From Erythrophleum ivorense (lineage: Eukaryota > Streptophyta > Magnoliopsida > Fabales > Fabaceae), in NCBI GenBank assembly GCA_026724425.1, contig JAIUCV010000076.1, positions 6,657,501-6,721,500 of the forward strand: 64,000 nucleotides of DNA, read 5' to 3'. The notes beneath the pieces are model-generated. The model searched no databases. It worked only from the letters and a program-made list of their open reading frames with translations, and was not told where the DNA came from. The position numbers were made by a program, and so were the translations under genes. The stretch's first letter is position 1; each line of letters opens with the position of its first letter. This document shows, piece by piece, positions 22,040 through 33,415 of the stretch.

Positions 22040-23377
22040 CAATTACAGATCACCGGCGAGATCGAGCCGCCTAGAAAGAAAGCCGCCAAAAGCAAGGCAG
22101 CAAGAGAGAAAGCAGGCAAAAATGAGGATCCCGTCATCGAAGAACCAAGCTGTGAAGCGGTAATATCCGTTTGCATAGACGAGCAGAACCCAGAAAGATG
22201 TGTGGAGATCGGAGCGAACCTAAACGAGACAATAAGAGAGGAATTGATCTCCTTTTTGAAAGAAAACGTCAACACCTTCGCTTGGACAGCCGAGGATATG
22301 CCGGGGGTAGATATTAACATCGCCTGTCACGAGCTAAATGTCGACCCGACGTTCAAACCGGTGAAACATAAGCGAAGAAGATTAGGGAATGAGCGGTTAA
22401 AGGCAGTAAACGACGAGGTGGAACGCCTCCTGAAAGTGGGCTCGATCGCCGAGGCAAAATACCCAGAATGGCTTGCTAACCCAGTAGTGGTCAAAAAGAA
22501 GAACGGAAAATGGCGGGTTTGCATAGATTTCACGGATCTGAATAAAGCGTGCCCAAAGGATAGTTTCCCGCTCCCTCATATCGACCGGCTCGTGGAAGCG
22601 ACGGCGGGAAACGAACTGCTGACCTTTATGGATGCCTTCTCAGGCTATAATCAGATCCGGATGCACCCCGACGACAGAGAAAAGACGGCGTTCCAAACAG
22701 AACGAGGCATCTATTGCTACAAGGTCATGCCGTTCGGACTCAAGAATGCGGGAGCGACATACCAACGGCTCGTGAACAAGATGTTTGCCTCGCAGCTTGG
22801 GAAGACGATGGAAGTTTATATCGACGATATGCTGGTGAAATCTCTGAAAAAGGAAGAACATGTGGCACATCTCCGCGACTGCTTCGAGCAACTGAACTCA
22901 CACGATATGAAGCTAAATCAAACGAAATGTCGGTTCGCTGTAACATCCGGAGAATTCTTGGGATATCTGGTTACCTACAGAGGCATCGAAGCTAACCCGA
23001 AGCAGATCCAGGCTCTAATCAGAATGAAGTCGCCGGAGACGAAGAAGGAAATACAGCAACTAACCGGACGTGTCGCCGCGCTCAACCGTTTCATTTCACG
23101 ATCCACGGATAAGTGTCTCCCTTTCTACGACACTTTGCGAGGAAAGAAGAAGTTCGAGTGGACAGCGAAGTGTGAGGTGGCTTTCCGCGAGCTGAAGTTG
23201 TACCTATCGAACCCACCGATACTGGCGAAACCAGAAGAAGGAGAGCCATTATATCTATACATCGCCGTATCGGCAACAGCAGTCAGCGGGGTCCTAGTTC
23301 GCGAAGACCGAGGAATCCAGAAACCCGTTTTCTATGAAAGCCAAAGTTTGACTGACGCAGAGACGAGGTACCCCTAG
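22040..23377 (+). pseudogene. GY-B reverse transcriptase and RNase H
   Basis: RT blocks: KWRVCIDFTDLNKACPKD, FMDAFSGYNQIRMHPDD, MPFGLKNAGATYQRLVNKMF, and catalytic VYIDDMLVKS near 22815-22845. The connection and RNase H read FEWTAKCEVAFRELK, LYLYIAVSATAVSGVLVRED, PVFYESQSLTDAETRYP. TAG at 23375-23377 stops it while the same frame continues TEKLALAVIVAARKLRPYFQSH. The first acidic residue of RNase H (usually D in the YLYLAVS-type block) is already replaced in this lineage, which is typical of degenerate Tat RNase H. Confidence 0.9.
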
Positions 23378-23776
23378 ACCGAGAAACTGGCACTAGCAGT
23401 CATAGTGGCGGCCCGCAAATTACGCCCGTATTTCCAGTCTCACACGATCATAGTTCTAACGGCGCTACCATTAAGAACGATCCTGCACAGCCCGAGCCAA
23501 TCCGGAAGATTAGCCAAGTGGGCAATCGAGCTGAGCGAATACGATATCGAATATCGAAATCGAACGAGCGCAAAATCGCAGGTTTTGGCTGATTTCTTAA
23601 TCGAACTGCCAATCGCCGCCAGCGAGGAATCAAATCTTCCCGCTGATTGGCTACTTCACGTTGACGGCTCGTCGTCAAAACAAGGCGCCGGAATCGGAAT
23701 CCGACTCACCTCCCCGACGGGCGAAATCTTGGAACAGTCTCGGAATTGGAATTCGAAACATACATGCTTACTGTGA
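23378..23776 (+). pseudogene. GY-B second (archaeal-type) RNase H, truncated
   Basis: After the tether region (ELSEYDIEYRNRTSAKSQVLADFLIEL) come DWLLHVDGSSSKQGAGIGI and LTSPTGEILEQS, the start of the dual RNase H of Tat/Ogre elements with its first Asp. The expected segment with NNEAEYEAL is missing: the sequence jumps near 23740 to the IRNIHAYCDSQLVASQF block, in another frame (23661-25376). This indicates a deletion of roughly 20-25 codons that removed the second catalytic Glu. Confidence 0.85.
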
Positions 23777-25376
23777 TTCCCAGCTCGTCGCGAGCCAATT
23801 CACTGGAGAATACGCTACAAAATACAAAAGAATGGAAGCCTACCTCGAAGTAGTCAAGAATCTAGCCGGACAGTTCGAAAAATTTGCCTTGGAGAAGATT
23901 CCGCGTGGAGACAATACTCAGGCCGACGCCTTGGCATCCCTAGCCTCGACCTCCGATCCAGACTTGAAAAGGATAATTCCCGTAGAATTTATCGAACATC
24001 CCAGTATCGACATCGACGAACCCGAAGTCCTAATGACCATCATCACAGACGAGTCGAACGATAACGGTATACTTGATGGAAATCAGCCCGCGGATATGGA
24101 AATCGAGGAAGATACGGAATACGGTTGCGACAAAGAGTGGCTCGCTCCGATCCGTGTATACATAGCCGATGGAGAAGTACCAGCAGATAAGTGGGCAGCT
24201 CGTAAACTGAAAGCTCAAGCAGCGCGATACGTTCTGATACGCGACGCTGTATTCCGATGGAGGTTTTCAGGACCGCTGCTCGCGTGCGTAGAAGGAAAGA
24301 AGGCGAGAGAGATAATGAAAGAAGTTCATAGTGGATCATGTGGAAATCATTCCGGAGGACGAGCCTTGGCTATCAAAATCAAACGGCACGGCTATTTTTG
24401 GCCAACTATGATCAGCGACTGCGAAAAATACTCGCGGAAATGTGAGAAATGCCAGCGTCATGCTCCAACGATACATCAGCCGGCCGAGCTATTGTCTTCC
24501 ATCTCCGCGCCATACCCATTCATGAGATGGTCGATGGATATTGTCGGTCCGCTGCATAAATCGAAGCAGAAAAGGTTTTTGCAGGTTTTAACCGACTACT
24601 TTTCTAAATGGGTCGAGGCCGAATCCTACGCAAGTATAAAAGACGCCCAGGTTGAACAATTCATCTGGAAAAACATTATCTGTCGGCACGGTGTCCCTTA
24701 CGAAATTGTTACGGACAATGGCTCGCAATTTATATCGGCTCGATTTCAAAACTTCTGCGACAAATGGAAGATCCGCCTTAGCAAGTCAACGCCTCGTTAC
24801 CCGCAAGGGAATGGTCAAGCCGAGGCGACTAACAAGACGATTCTCGATGGGCTTAAAAAATGGCTCGACGCTAAAAAGGGCCGCTGGACAGACGAACTAG
24901 AAGGAGTCCTTTGGTCTCATCGGACAACCCCGAGACGAGCCACCGGCGAAACGCCATTCGCACTTGTCTACGGAATGGAATGTGTCATTCCCCCCGAAGT
25001 GCATTTTCCCGGAGTACGCCGATGGTTGTTACCAGAACAAGCAGACTGCAACCATATGATGATGATGGACGAGCTGGATTTGATCAACGAACGGCGCGAC
25101 CAAGCACTTATCAGGATCCAGAACTATCAGCAATCCGCGGCTAAGTACTACAACTCTAATGTCCGAACCAGGAGATTCAGAACAGGAGACCTAGTTCTCA
25201 GAAAAGTGTTCCAGAACACCGCAGAGAGAAACGCTGGAAAGCTGGGTGCGAATTGGGAAGGTCCTTACAAGATCACCGAAGCAGTTCGCCCGGGAGCTTA
25301 TCGGGTCGAAAACATGGCTGGCGAAGCAATACCGAAGCGATGGAACGTTATGCATCTCAAAAAATACTACCAATAA
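23740..25376 (+). pseudogene. GY-B RNase H end and integrase
   Basis: The frame carries YCDSQLVASQFTGEY and IPRGDNTQADALASLAS (end of the second RNase H). Then comes the integrase zinc domain HSGSCGNHSGGRALAIKI...CEKYSRKCEKCQRHA, and the DDE core WSMDIVGP (D1), VTDNGSQFISARF (D2), GQAEATNKTI (E). The C-terminal part ends with RTGDLVLRKVF, NWEGPYKITEAVRPGAYRV and NVMHLKKYYQ. This stretch is uninterrupted to its TAA, so integrase alone is intact as an open frame although it has lost its start. Confidence 0.88.
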
Positions 25377-26354
25377 GGCGCGAGGCGCCATCACCTAGAA
25401 CTACGCGTGACTTGATCCCCGCGAGGGGTACGTAGGCAGTTCACTTTCGAGTGGATTCAGTTACCCCCCTCAAAAAAAAAAGGGGGGGGGGGGGGAGTGG
25501 GGTACGTGGTTATACACTCCCATTCAAGTACAACACGGTTCGCCGCTAAACGCATTCTATCTTCGCTAACACGGTTTACCGTTAACGCACCTTCAAAATC
25601 CTTGTAACACGGTTCGCCGTTAACATAAGTCGAACGGTGAACTTTCCGTCTGTAACGCGGCTCGCCGCTAAACACAACGATGAATAAAATTCGTACCTCG
25701 ATTCTCTTAAACAGTTCGTCGTTAACATCTCGATAAAAACTCATAAACTGTCCCGAGCCGAATGTTGTTGGCCGCAACATTCGATCATCTCAAACATCTT
25801 ACTCTCACGCGCGCGCTATACAAATATGATCACCATCGTTTATTCCGACCCGTTAATCACTAATAGATGAGGACACGGCAAAAACTGGAATAAATCGATC
25901 AGAAACCCAACATAAACGCTTCGCAGCAACGCTGGTCTAATTTAATTCGTCACTATTTCGACCCGCGGCTTTCTGATTGAGTTGTCCGCGGCAAAAACCG
26001 AAATAAGCTGACAAAAACCCAACATAAACGCTCCGTAGCAACGTTGGTCTAATTTGTTATCATCATTATTCCAAATCGCAGCTCGCAAAACGAGGGTTCG
26101 CGGTAAACGGGGGTAAGTTGACCAAGCCCAATATATTAAACATTTCACGGAAAACATTGGTATAATACTAAGACACCTCGCAGACATATTTGTTTCGACT
26201 AGCAAGCATTTCATCAAGCTAATTCATTCGATCAGATAACAGTTCGATTAAACGTATCCTAAAAAGTCTGTGGATAAAGCCGTCCAGGCATTAAGTACAA
26301 AAACAAAATAAAAGCCATCAAGGCGGCATAAACTGTTAAACAAATTATTTGAGT
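25377..26354 (+). other. GY-B spacer with A-G tract and tandem repeats
   Basis: This non-coding stretch follows pol. A C6...A10...G14 run lies at 25464-25495. From 25525 to 25690, degenerate copies of ACACGGTTCGCCG(C/T)TAA occur about every 40-50 bp. From about 25905 to 26145 a 120-bp unit is repeated roughly twice (ACCCAACATAAACGCT...GCAACG.TGGTCTAATTT at 25907 and 26027). No ORF is supported. Confidence 0.75.
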
Positions 26355-29300
26355 TTAGTTGGGGATTTGGTTCGACGATTCTTGAACGTCGGGCACGGAT
26401 TTCCCGGCAACATCCTCCGGCCTCGAAACCGCCTCGTCAACTTTGTCAGGAACGCCAGAGACTTCGGCTGCGGCTTTCTCATGAGCCTCTAGAGCTCGGC
26501 TCGACGCCTCTAGGATACCAGGTGGGGCTTTCTCAACAAGACCTTCGGTCCTAGGAGGCAGCCCGCTAGCTTGAGCAGGATTTACTGGAACTTGGCTCAT
26601 CGACTCCAGGGTCGCACCAACCGGCCTTATCCCGGGAATCACCACCGGTTCAACTCCACTATGAAATACAAGGGACGCTCTGTTAGTACCCCACTGATCG
26701 ACAATACCAAGACCAAGTCGGTCAAGCCGAGTAATAGTTTCGTCTCTAAGGTGTACCTCGGGCGGCTCGACGGGATCCGGATAGGGAACAAGCTGACCGA
26801 TTACGTTGGCTAACAGGGCACTAGCCTCTTCAGCGACCCCAGGATCCGAATCAATAAGCGCCTGGAGATCAGCAAGCTCAATGTCGAGATCCGGCGGATC
26901 ATCGCCTCGCATGTCGTTGATCAGTTCGACGTTGCCTTCGGCCTGAGCGATGCACACGGCTCGTTCATGCACTTCCTGGAGCCTCGTCAACCCAGACTTG
27001 ATCGACTCAAGGAGCTTGCCGTACCGACTGTTCACTCGGCACTTCACTTTTCTGACCTCAGCCAGATAGTTGGCGTCCATGGCTCGCACTTTCTCGTTGA
27101 GCTCGCAGATTTTACCATGGAGAGTTTTCATTTTGATGGCATCATCAACGTTTTTGCCGGCCATCTTAGCTGCAGCCTCCCGGTGCTTGACTGATTCGGC
27201 CCGCTCCTTGGCCAGCTCAGCCTCGAGCTTGGCCGCCTTCTCCTCGGTTCGTTTGATCTCTATGGCATGCGCCTTTGATTCGACTTCGTGCAATCTCTTC
27301 AAATTGTTGGCATGCTTCTGAAGCTCTTCGAGAGCAGCTTGACCCGAGCGAGCCCTGGTTTCATAGCCTTCGACGACCCTGTTGAAAGACTCCGAAAACT
27401 AAAATAGAAACGAAAAGCAATTGAGTATATATACGAAAACCTTCCTCACAAAATAAGCAAACAGAAAGAGAATTTACCAAATAAAGACGAGAAGCCGCCT
27501 CTTCATACGCTTCCCTCTCCAAAAGCATATCGGGAGGAGGAAGGCGAACCCCGGGAGTACTCTTGACGAGATAGTTCGCCGCCTCGGTCCTCTGAAGAAA
27601 GCGGACCTGAGCAGGATCGACAAAGGAACCGGAAGGAGCATCCCCTTTGGCCTTCTTGGGCGCGCTCTCCTTAAGCCCCTCAACCGCGGCTCTCTTCTTG
27701 CTCATCATCTCAGACGGCTCGCTTGCCGACGGTTCGCCGGCAGGGTTAGAAGCTTTCTTCCGCCCCCGGTTAAGGACTAGGGCGGCTCGGTCCCTCGATG
27801 CGTTCGAGCGAGCCGGAGAAGAAGGTCTAGGAGAATCTTTTTTCTTCGAAGCCTTGTTTTTCGCCAAGGCTTCCTGGGCCAGCTTGACCGCCTTCCCAAC
27901 TTTCGTAGGCGGCCTATCACCAGGACCTTTTTTCTCTAAGCGGGATTGCATTACCCTCTTACCCTCGGTTTTCGAGGGTACAGCCTCACGACGAGCCGCC
28001 GGATCGACTTCTAGACGAGCTTCCTTTTCTCGTCGTTGTTCTTTGAGTAGCGCGCGTGCAGACTTTGGGGGCATTGTATTCGAGAGCTCGGGCCAATCGG
28101 GAACTTCCTCGTCCGAACTGTCTGAGGAGTCGAATAAATCGTAGGCTTGTTCGCGGGCCTTCTCCACTCGTTCGAGAGTAAAGTCTCGCTCCCAATTAAC
28201 TTGGAGCTCGCAAGAACGGTCAAGGAATTCGATAAGATCCGGTGGGAATCGAAGCACCAATCGTCGATCTGCAAAACAAGAAGACCGAACAACGTTAAAT
28301 GACGGTTGGCGAGAATTTGAAATAGTAGTTTCTCTTCGGCTCGCACCGATTTCCTGCCAATTGTCCTTGATAAACTTCCTCCGCGTGTTCCCAACCGAAG
28401 CTTCATTTATTGGGACGAAGAAAAAATATTTCTCCCAGCCATCATCCTTGTTGGGGAAGCCGTCGATGATTTTCCGATTCTTTTTATTGGAGATGTAATA
28501 GCGAAGCGACTTCCCGCTGCGACGAAACTCCAAGAGATTCTGAAGGTGATGGATCCCGAGCGGAATGCCAATCTCATAGCTCAGGACGATCAACCCAACC
28601 AGATGCCGCATGCCTCGTGGCAGCGGTTGACCGAGTGCGAGCCCGTATTTCCCTAGGAAATGAAGAATCAGGCTCGGGACGGGAAACCACAGAAAAGTCT
28701 GGTAGAAATAGCTTTCATATAGCGTCAAGCATCCAGGCGGTGGATCATTGGCTCTCTGGTGGTTCGCTGGTAGGAGAAACTCAACTTCTTCAGATATGTT
28801 GAAGTAACGGCGGAGCGATTCCAAAGACGTCTTGGTACAGAGCGTCGCTCCAGGAGGACTCTGATTTGACTTCTTCGAGGACCCCCTCGGGGCTCGCGTC
28901 GATTTGGCTCGCCTCCTTGCTCCCCGTGACGAACCAGCTCCAAATTGTGGCCGACTCGATAGCTGAGCGAGAGGAGGTGCAAATGGTCTGAGAATATCGC
29001 CGATCGCCTCGTCATCAAACGCCTGCTCAATTTTGATCGCCTCCCAATCGTATATCGGATCTAGCGATAATACGACGCGATCCGATCGATCATGGGAAGG
29101 ATCCGCTTCCATACGAGGAAGAGTTGGCTCTCCCATAGCCCCTTCATCGACGTCAGTTGGCTCGCGAGCCTCGTTAGAACCATCACGCTGAGCAACCGGG
29201 GGCTCGCTTGCCAGTCGATCGATCTCAGCATCCCCCGTAGACCGAACCGACTGACTTTTGCCTTTTGATTGCGAGCCGCTAGAATCGTCGGATGTATCCG

Positions 29301-29400
29301 AAAACCAACGTCGACCCGAAGTCCCGGAATCGTTGGAATTGTATGAACGATCCTCAGAGTGATCTGGCCCAATGGAAGAGGTACGACTGCCTGAAGACAT
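26355..29400 (-). CDS. GY-B antisense gene (putative gypsy-type transposon ORF, PF04195-like)
   Basis: ATG at 29398-29400 starts MSSGSRTSSIGPDHSED. Likely exons (minus strand) are 29400-28347, 28268-27478 and 27398-26355. Intron 1 (28346-28269, GT...AG, 78 nt) and intron 2 (27477-27399, GT...AG, 79 nt) join coding sequence in frame. The N-terminus is Ser/acid-rich. The central domain (about residues 195-340: LESLRRYFNISEEVEFLLP, YFYQTFLWFPVPSLILHFLGKYGLALGQ, GWEKYFFFVP) fits the plant family named putative gypsy type transposon. Then comes a basic Lys/Arg-rich region with KKxKGD-like nuclear-type signals, and the last exon is a long coiled coil (KLEAELAKERAESVKHREAAAK). Such antisense genes are known in Tat elements; the function is unknown. 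No internal stop interrupts it. Confidence 0.75.
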
Positions 29401-29579
29401 TTGGCTCGGAAGGAGATGGATCGGAAAGTTTGAAGATACGCCGGAGATATGTCTTATCACGGTGGCGCGAACGAAGAACACGAAGAACTTTTAAAAAAGA
29501 GAGGAGAGAAAGAGAGAACTACCTTTTGCTCGGTCGAGGAGAGAGAGGCAGAATGAGAAAAATGAACCCCAAGATCTCA

Positions 29580-29587
29580 TATTTATA
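29580..29587 (-). promoter_or_regulatory. Probable TATA box of the GY-B antisense gene
   Basis: The minus strand reads CTATAAATATGA, giving TATAAATA about 180 bp upstream of the antisense ATG. It lies inside the element, outside the LTR, so the antisense gene seems to have its own promoter. Confidence 0.5.
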
Positions 29588-29930
29588 GAAGTTTTGGCGC
29601 GTGGGCGCGTCGGTTCGGGGAGATGAAACGGCGCGACCTAATCCACGCGCTGGCTCGGGAAGACGAAACGGCATTCCCGCCTAATCTCTAGGGCTTCTAT
29701 CGAAGATTGGTGGGCCCGGAGACGTTTCGGATTCTAAGCCCACATATCGATAAAGCAACTCGACATCGTTTCATCAGAAGCAAGCAGCGAGCCAAATATC
29801 TCGCATCAAATATCGAGTGAAGCAATATTTGGCGAGCCACATCCATAGAAGAATCAAATGACAATGCCTTCTCACTTTCAACCTTTAGCTCGTCACTCTT
29901 GCACCTAAGACTAACGAGCTGGGGGCTAAC
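29588..29930. other. GY-B region between antisense promoter and 3' LTR
   Basis: The region contains GC-rich GGCGCG-type words and ends in the polypurine tract GAGCTGGGGGCTAAC directly before the right LTR. No coding sequence is recognised. Confidence 0.6.
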
Positions 29931-30444
29931 TGTTGGGGTCGGATTCCACCCCGAGACATCGTCATTTGGATTGGGCAAATGGGGGAAGATCGAGCCAAAC
30001 CGCACTAGCCGAACCGCACCAAACCGGGCCGAACCAGGCGTCAAACCGAAGACCAGCCGGAAACTTCTCGATGGGCCGAACCAACATCCGACGGAGCGAT
30101 CCGAGCCGAGGCCCATCAAAGACTTTCCTTAAAACTGAAGTCGGCGCGAGCCACAAAGGAAATTTTACATTTATTGCGGAGTCGGCGCGAGCAGAAAAGG
30201 AAAGTTTACATTTTTGCATAAAGTCGGTTGTAAAAGTCGGTTCCTATTCTCTTATAAATAGGAACCGATAGTCATTATTTGAGGATGACTTTTACACACA
30301 GAAAAAGGCATACGCCACACATATTGCTGCTCGCATAACAGCTAATAAAATAACCATCATTTGGATCGATCCTTGTGTTCACTTACGAAATTCTCGGCTC
30401 TCCCTAAAAATACAAAGTATCATAGTGCAGTTTCAGCTCGCACA
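29931..30444 (+). repeat. GY-B 3' LTR
   Basis: It has the same length (514 bp) and is essentially identical to 19249-19762. The TSD gaatt follows at 30445-30449, then copia B LTR sequence resumes. Confidence 0.93.
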
Positions 30445-30718
30445 GAATTTAAGAACTTAAGATTGATAAAGAATAACTCTCTTTATTAGCTTTAGAAAAA
30501 TAACTCAAAAACTAAAGCTCTCAATCTATCTCTCAAATTCATAAGCTATGTCACAATTTGACATCTCCTTATATAGACAAGGATCTAAAATGTTTTCCTT
30601 TTCTCTTTAGACAATTTCCTATTTTCTTTATGTTTAGATAACTCCTAAACATATATTTCTAATCCTTGTCTTCTTAGAATAGCTTATGTCTTAAGCTATG
30701 TTCAAGCTTAATCCAACA
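30445..30718 (-). repeat. Copia B 5' LTR, main part
   Basis: It aligns with 8072-8351 and ends (plus strand) CCAACA at 30718, followed by the TSD gtctc. Together with 19240-19248 it forms a 283-bp LTR. Confidence 0.9.
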
Positions 30719-31058
30719 GTCTCTAAGACTCTCAAGGAACTAAAAGATCGCAGCTTCGAACTCTCTCTCTTCGCTCTCCATGAAATCAAGCCACTCGTCA
30801 TTTCTTGCCTTACAATGCAAGAAAACAAAAGATCTCATGCCAAGATCCTCGGAAACATTGTTTCCTTCGTAGCTTACAATGTTTTTATGTTGAAAAATTC
30901 AAGATGGGAAGAGCTCAGCGATTGTATTTTCTCGTTGCCAGATACCGAACCACTCAAGAGTTTCGATGTCTTTCTTGGTTTACCACCGATCAAGAACTTG
31001 GAATTTATTAACCGGTTTCTGGAGAGGATTTTAAGGGAAGCCGAGAAAGTGTTGATTG
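30719..31058 (+). pseudogene. DUF577-family pseudogene, middle part
   Basis: The open frame reads SKTLKELKDRSFELSLFALHEIKPLV, MQENKRSHAKILGNIVSFVAYNVF, WEELSDCIFSLPDTEPLKSF and FINRFLERILREAEKVLI. The helical pattern and phrases such as EIKPLVISCLTM and W-EL-DCI-SL match my memory of DUF577 proteins. No stop occurs in this 113-codon segment. It is bounded by copia B on the left (TSD gtctc) and GY-C on the right, with codons continuing at 36498. Confidence 0.6.
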
Positions 31059-31448
31059 TGATAGAGTAAGCTTATCTAATAGAGAGAGAGACTGAATAGT
31101 ACGATATATTGAAAAAAGAATGCAATTACAAAGAGTACGATCACGATCTCATGACGATCTGATCCAGGATCTCAAAGCGATCCTCTAAGCTCATAGCGCT
31201 CAAATTACAACTAAATAAAAGCATGAAGAATCTACGAAGGAAAGAGAAGATATAAGTAAGCGAGTTCCTTCTTTAATCTGTAACAGCAAACCCTCTGTCC
31301 CAGCCAGAGGTTTGCTTCTTCTTCTAGACTCCCAAACACTCTAATTCATTTAGAGGTTTCACCCACTTCCTGCACTTCCTCGCTTTGCTTATCGATAGGA
31401 TTCTTCTCAGCTTTCTTTTTCCTGTAGTAAGTCTGATGTATCTTATCA
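31059..31448 (-). repeat. GY-C 3' LTR
   Basis: This is the left LTR. The polyprotein C-terminus (YYRKKKAEKNPID) reads into it, as often happens in chromoviruses. It shares over 95% of its bases with 36111-36497 by eye. Confidence 0.9.
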
Positions 31449-33412
31449 ATACCCTTCCCTTCGGAAATGAGCTTGTCCTCAAGCTTGTCATTGGGAAATT
31501 GCTTGAACAGCTCTGCAGAAGACACCCACGTACTATCATGATCGGCTTGCCCCTTCCATTTTATCAACAACTCAACACAGCCTGTGGAAGAATACCGCTT
31601 AGCGAGAATCTCCTCTGGTTCCAGATCCACCGAACGCAGGTCAGTCACAGCAAGTGGTAAAGGTTGGAGTTGGTTCGCATCTCCTATCGCTTTCTTAAGC
31701 TGAGAAACGTGGAAAACAGGGTGAATTTTTGACCCCACAGGTAATTCCAAACGATACGCCGCGTTACCCACTTTCTCCACCACCTTATAAGGACCGAAAA
31801 AACGAGCAGCCAACTTAGGAAACAAACGTTTAACCACTGTTTGTTGGCGATATGGCTTCAGTTTAAGTAACACCATATCACCTACTGGAAATTGAACATC
31901 ACGCCGATGCTTATCAGCAGAAGCCTTCATGATGTCTTGTGCTCGTAACAACTGCGCTTTGATCTGAGCTAACATGTCATCCCTCTCCCTTAACATTCCC
32001 TCGAGCTCAAAATTGGTAGTCGAACCAGGCTCGTAACGTAAAACTGTTGGAGGATCACGGCCATACAACACCTTAAATGAAGTAGTCTTCAGTGAGGTGT
32101 GATAAGAAGTATTATACCACAGTTCTGCCCACGATAAGAACCGATGCCACGTTTTTGGGTGTCCTGAAGCAAAGCAACGCAGATAGGTTTCTAAGCAACG
32201 GTTGAGTACCTCTGTCTGGCCATCAGTCTGAGGATGAAACGCCGTACTGTAGTTCAGTTTTGTGCCCTCCAGACGAAAAAGCTCTTTCCAAAATCCACTC
32301 AAGAAAATCTTGTCTCTGTCGGACACAATTGAACGAGGAAAACCATGTAGTTTCACGACGTCCGAAATGAAACGTTGCGCCACCTCCAACGCCGTGAACG
32401 GGTGTCGCAGTCCGATGAAGTGGCTGTATTTACTCAACCTGTCTACCACCACCAAAATCACATTGTAGCCATAAGACGTAGGTAAACCCTCGACAAAGTC
32501 CATGCATATGTCTTCCCAAACTTGTGAAGGAATTGGTAAAGGTTGAAGAAGACCGGCGAGTGAGAGAGTAGAATATTTGTACTGTTGACAGATCATACAC
32601 TCCAATACGTAACGCTGCACCGATTTATACATCCCCGCCCACTGAAAAGCCAACTGGATCCTCTTAACTGTCTTTAGCACGCCTGAGTGACCACCTGTTT
32701 GACTATCATGACACTGTTTGATGATAAGCGGAATAAAAACGGAGTTCTTCGGAATGACCAGTCGACGTCGAAACCACAACTGACCATTAATTACCTCATA
32801 CCCTGGGGAAACAGAAGAACCTTGCTGAATTTGTGCCACCATTGATTGAATATGTGAGTCATCAGCAATTTCTTTGTATAAATCTTGTAACTGCAACACT
32901 GTAGGAATGGTCAAAGACAAAAGAGTTGAACTCACTTCAGACGAAGATGTTGGAATTCTAGAAAGACCATCGGCTGCCTTGTTCTCACATCCTGGTTTAT
33001 ACACTATCTCAAATTCAAATCCCAAAAGCTTAATGAGCCAGCGTTGATATTCCATGTTCACTTCCTTCTGTTTCAATAAGTATTTCAGACTTCGTTGATC
33101 GGTATGCACCACGAACTTACGACCCAGCAGATAATGCTTCCATTTCATCACGGCCATGACTATAGCCATCAGTTCTCTTTCGTAAGCAGGTTTCAGTTGT
33201 TCACGAGGTGTAAATCCGTGACTAAAAAACGCAATGGGCCGCTTCTCTTGCATCAATACTGCTCCTACTCCAAAACCTGAAGCATCAGTTTCCATAACAA
33301 ACACCCTATCAAAATCAGGCATTGCTAGCACCGGTGCTGAGGACATTGCTTGTTTGAGTTGCTCAAAAGCTTCCTGAGCCTCGATAGACCAAGCAAACTT
33401 GTCTTTCTTCAA
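31346..33412 (-). pseudogene. GY-C RNase H, integrase and chromodomain
   Basis: RNase H: VFVMETDASGFGVGAVLMQ, PAYERELMAIVMAVMKWKHYLLGR, VHTDQRSLKYLL, ENKAADGLSR. Integrase zinc domain HDSQTGGHSGVLKTVKRI...CMICQQYKYS and the core DICMDFVEGLP (D1), IVSDRDKIFLSGFW (D2), DGQTEVLNRCLE (E). Next is a GPY/F-like block, FFGPYKVVEKVGNAAYRLELP. The C-terminal chromodomain reads ILAKRYSSTGCVELLIKWKG, HDSTWVSSAELFKQFP, LEDKLISEGKGID. This 688-codon part is intact. It starts after a TAA at 33416-33418 that separates it from RT. Confidence 0.9.
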
Positions 33413-33415
33413 AAT

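Larger units (their letters stand above)
19249..30444 (+). mobile_element. GY-B: Tat-lineage Ty3/gypsy element with antisense gene
   Basis: The 514-bp LTRs lie at 19249-19762 and 29931-30444 and differ at a single visible position (AAAGTTTT versus AAATTTTT context near 19483 and 30165). TSD gaatt flanks the element. The sense strand encodes gag, protease, RT, RNase H, a second (archaeal-type) RNase H remnant and integrase (to 25376). About 4.5 kb between pol and the 3' LTR carries an antisense two-intron gene. Dual RNase H plus extra antisense ORF is diagnostic of the Tat/Ogre-like branch. Frameshifts, stops and a deletion make pol non-functional despite the youth. Confidence 0.93.
8068..30718 (-). 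mobile_element. Copia B: Ty1/copia element hosting two nested gypsy elements
   Basis: The LTRs are 8068-8351 (3' LTR) and 19240-19248 plus 30445-30718 (5' LTR, split by GY-B). A 5-bp TSD, gtctc, flanks the whole (8063-8067 and 30719-30723). A tRNA-iMet PBS sits at 19226-19237. With the nested GY-A (9680-16415) and GY-B (19249-30444) removed, the element is about 4.7 kb, with gag, protease, integrase, RT and RNase H in the standard copia order on the minus strand. It is disabled by several frameshifts and stops. It inserted into the DUF577 gene. Confidence 0.92.
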
